In this document: one piece after another, positions 5,507-5,733 of the stretch
Layout: each line of letters begins with the position of its first letter
How positions within the stretch are numbered: position 1 is the first letter of the stretch
DNA from: DASRBO01 sp035653595
GTDB taxonomy: Bacteria; Actinomycetota; Acidimicrobiia; Acidimicrobiales; JAJPHE01
Length of the DNA stretch: 5,733 nucleotides
Assembly: GCA_035653595.1 (NCBI GenBank)
Contig: DASRBO010000033.1
Span: forward strand, 1-5,733
Direction: 5' to 3'
Position numbers and translations under genes: made by a program
The notes under the pieces: model-generated
Database searches by the model: none
What the model was told of the DNA's origin: nothing
Seen by the model: the letters and a program-made list of their open reading frames with translations, nothing else

Positions 5507-5625
5507 CTGACGAGGCGGCGTCGGTCTGGGCCGGGCCGGCGTCGGCCTTCCCCTCTGGGCTCGGCCGTGGGGGCGCCGAGGTGGCGAGGGCGACCGCCCC
5601 GGTCAGCGGCCAGGCGCTGGCATTT

Positions 5626-5733
5626 TCATGACGCTGCTGGCGGCTTGGCTCCTATGAGGCCCAGGTCGTCGAAGTGACCGCCGAGGGCGGGAGCCGGGTC
5701 GATTCCGAGGTGCGAGCCGATGGCGGTGGCGTA
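5626..5733 (-). pseudogene. C-terminal end of a frame resembling a carrier-protein (thiolation) domain, partial and possibly broken
   Basis: A minus-strand frame enters from the right edge and ends at TGA 5626-5628. Its visible 35 residues begin YATAIGSHLGIDPAPALGGH and continue FDDLG, which resembles the helix and loop just before the phosphopantetheine serine of acyl or peptidyl carrier domains (typical form: HFFDDLG-x-D/N-S-L). The expected serine motif does not follow. Instead the frame reads LIGAKPPAAS and stops. Third codon positions are almost all G or C up to the codon at 5659 (22 of 25 by hand count), then only 5 of 10, so coding character seems to end right there. It may be a gene truncated by recombination, a frameshift (a neighbouring frame reads ASSVMKM further on), or simply an unrelated protein end. 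Most of the gene lies outside the window. Confidence 0.35.

Larger units (their letters stand above)
5085..5625. other. Long stretch without a convincing gene, AT-rich in its left part
   Basis: About 540 bp with no reading frame I would call a gene. From 5101 to 5400 the GC content is close to 50% (151 of 300 by hand count), against roughly 70-80% in the flanking genes. It holds a probable operator-like palindrome (5155-5177), a spaced inverted repeat GTGCGTG/CACGCAC (5226-5232 and 5253-5259), a nested set of inverted repeats (5300-5373), GC-rich palindromes (5407-5447) and a 12-bp tandem repeat (5471-5506). It may be a regulatory leader, a structured RNA, or decayed or transferred DNA. Confidence 0.6.

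Noticed and set aside
5480..5677. Plus-strand open frame of 65 codons starting MNAAMNAAN
   Set aside because: It begins inside the 12-bp tandem repeat, has an Arg/Pro-rich sequence, no ribosome site, and runs into the opposite-strand carrier-like frame.
1..5733. CRISPR arrays, tRNA or rRNA genes
   Set aside because: No regularly spaced direct repeats, no tRNA-like cloverleaf with a T-loop signature and no rRNA-like conserved stretches were found on either strand.

Overview
The window is very GC-rich (about 70-80% in the coding parts), uses GTG and TTG starts freely, and carries DivIVA-type coiled-coil genes and an LPXTG-type wall anchor. This points to an actinobacterium (Actinomycetota). 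A deep lineage such as Acidimicrobiia is possible, but that is inference. The genes look like part of a cell-surface polysaccharide / cell-envelope locus.

Layout, left to right. 1-563 (+): the 3' part of a NodB-type polysaccharide deacetylase that enters from the left edge. 496-1632 (-): a GT4-type glycosyltransferase, tail-to-tail with the deacetylase and overlapping it by 68 bp. 1649-2674 (-): a 341-residue DivIVA-domain coiled-coil protein, 16 bp upstream of the glycosyltransferase and probably in one transcript with it. 2675-2762: a short divergent promoter region. 2763-3197 (+): a 144-residue coiled-coil protein that looks like a shortened paralogue of the C-terminal half of its divergent neighbour. 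3192-3209: a perfect hairpin that contains the stop codons of two convergent genes. 3204-4685 (-): a polyprenyl-phosphate sugar-phosphate transferase that starts glycan synthesis on the lipid carrier. 4704-5057 (-): a tiny secreted Pro/Thr-rich protein with an LPFTG sorting signal, 18 bp upstream of the sugar transferase. 5058-5625: no convincing gene. Its left part is unusually AT-rich for this genome (about 50% GC by hand count over 5101-5400), and it holds several inverted repeats and a 12-bp tandem repeat. 5626-5733 (-): the last codons of a reading frame entering from the right edge. They resemble a carrier-protein domain that stops just before the phosphopantetheine serine.

How the genes may work together: the sugar-phosphate transferase would load the first sugar on undecaprenyl phosphate at the membrane, the GT4 enzyme would extend the chain, and the NodB enzyme would N- or O-deacetylate it. 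The DivIVA-type proteins could place this machinery at a pole or septum. The enzyme roles rest on clear family motifs. The spatial link with the coiled-coil pair is inferred from gene order only. The most novel element is that divergent pair of coiled-coil genes, which share an N-side and a C-terminal motif and sit inside a glycan gene cluster.
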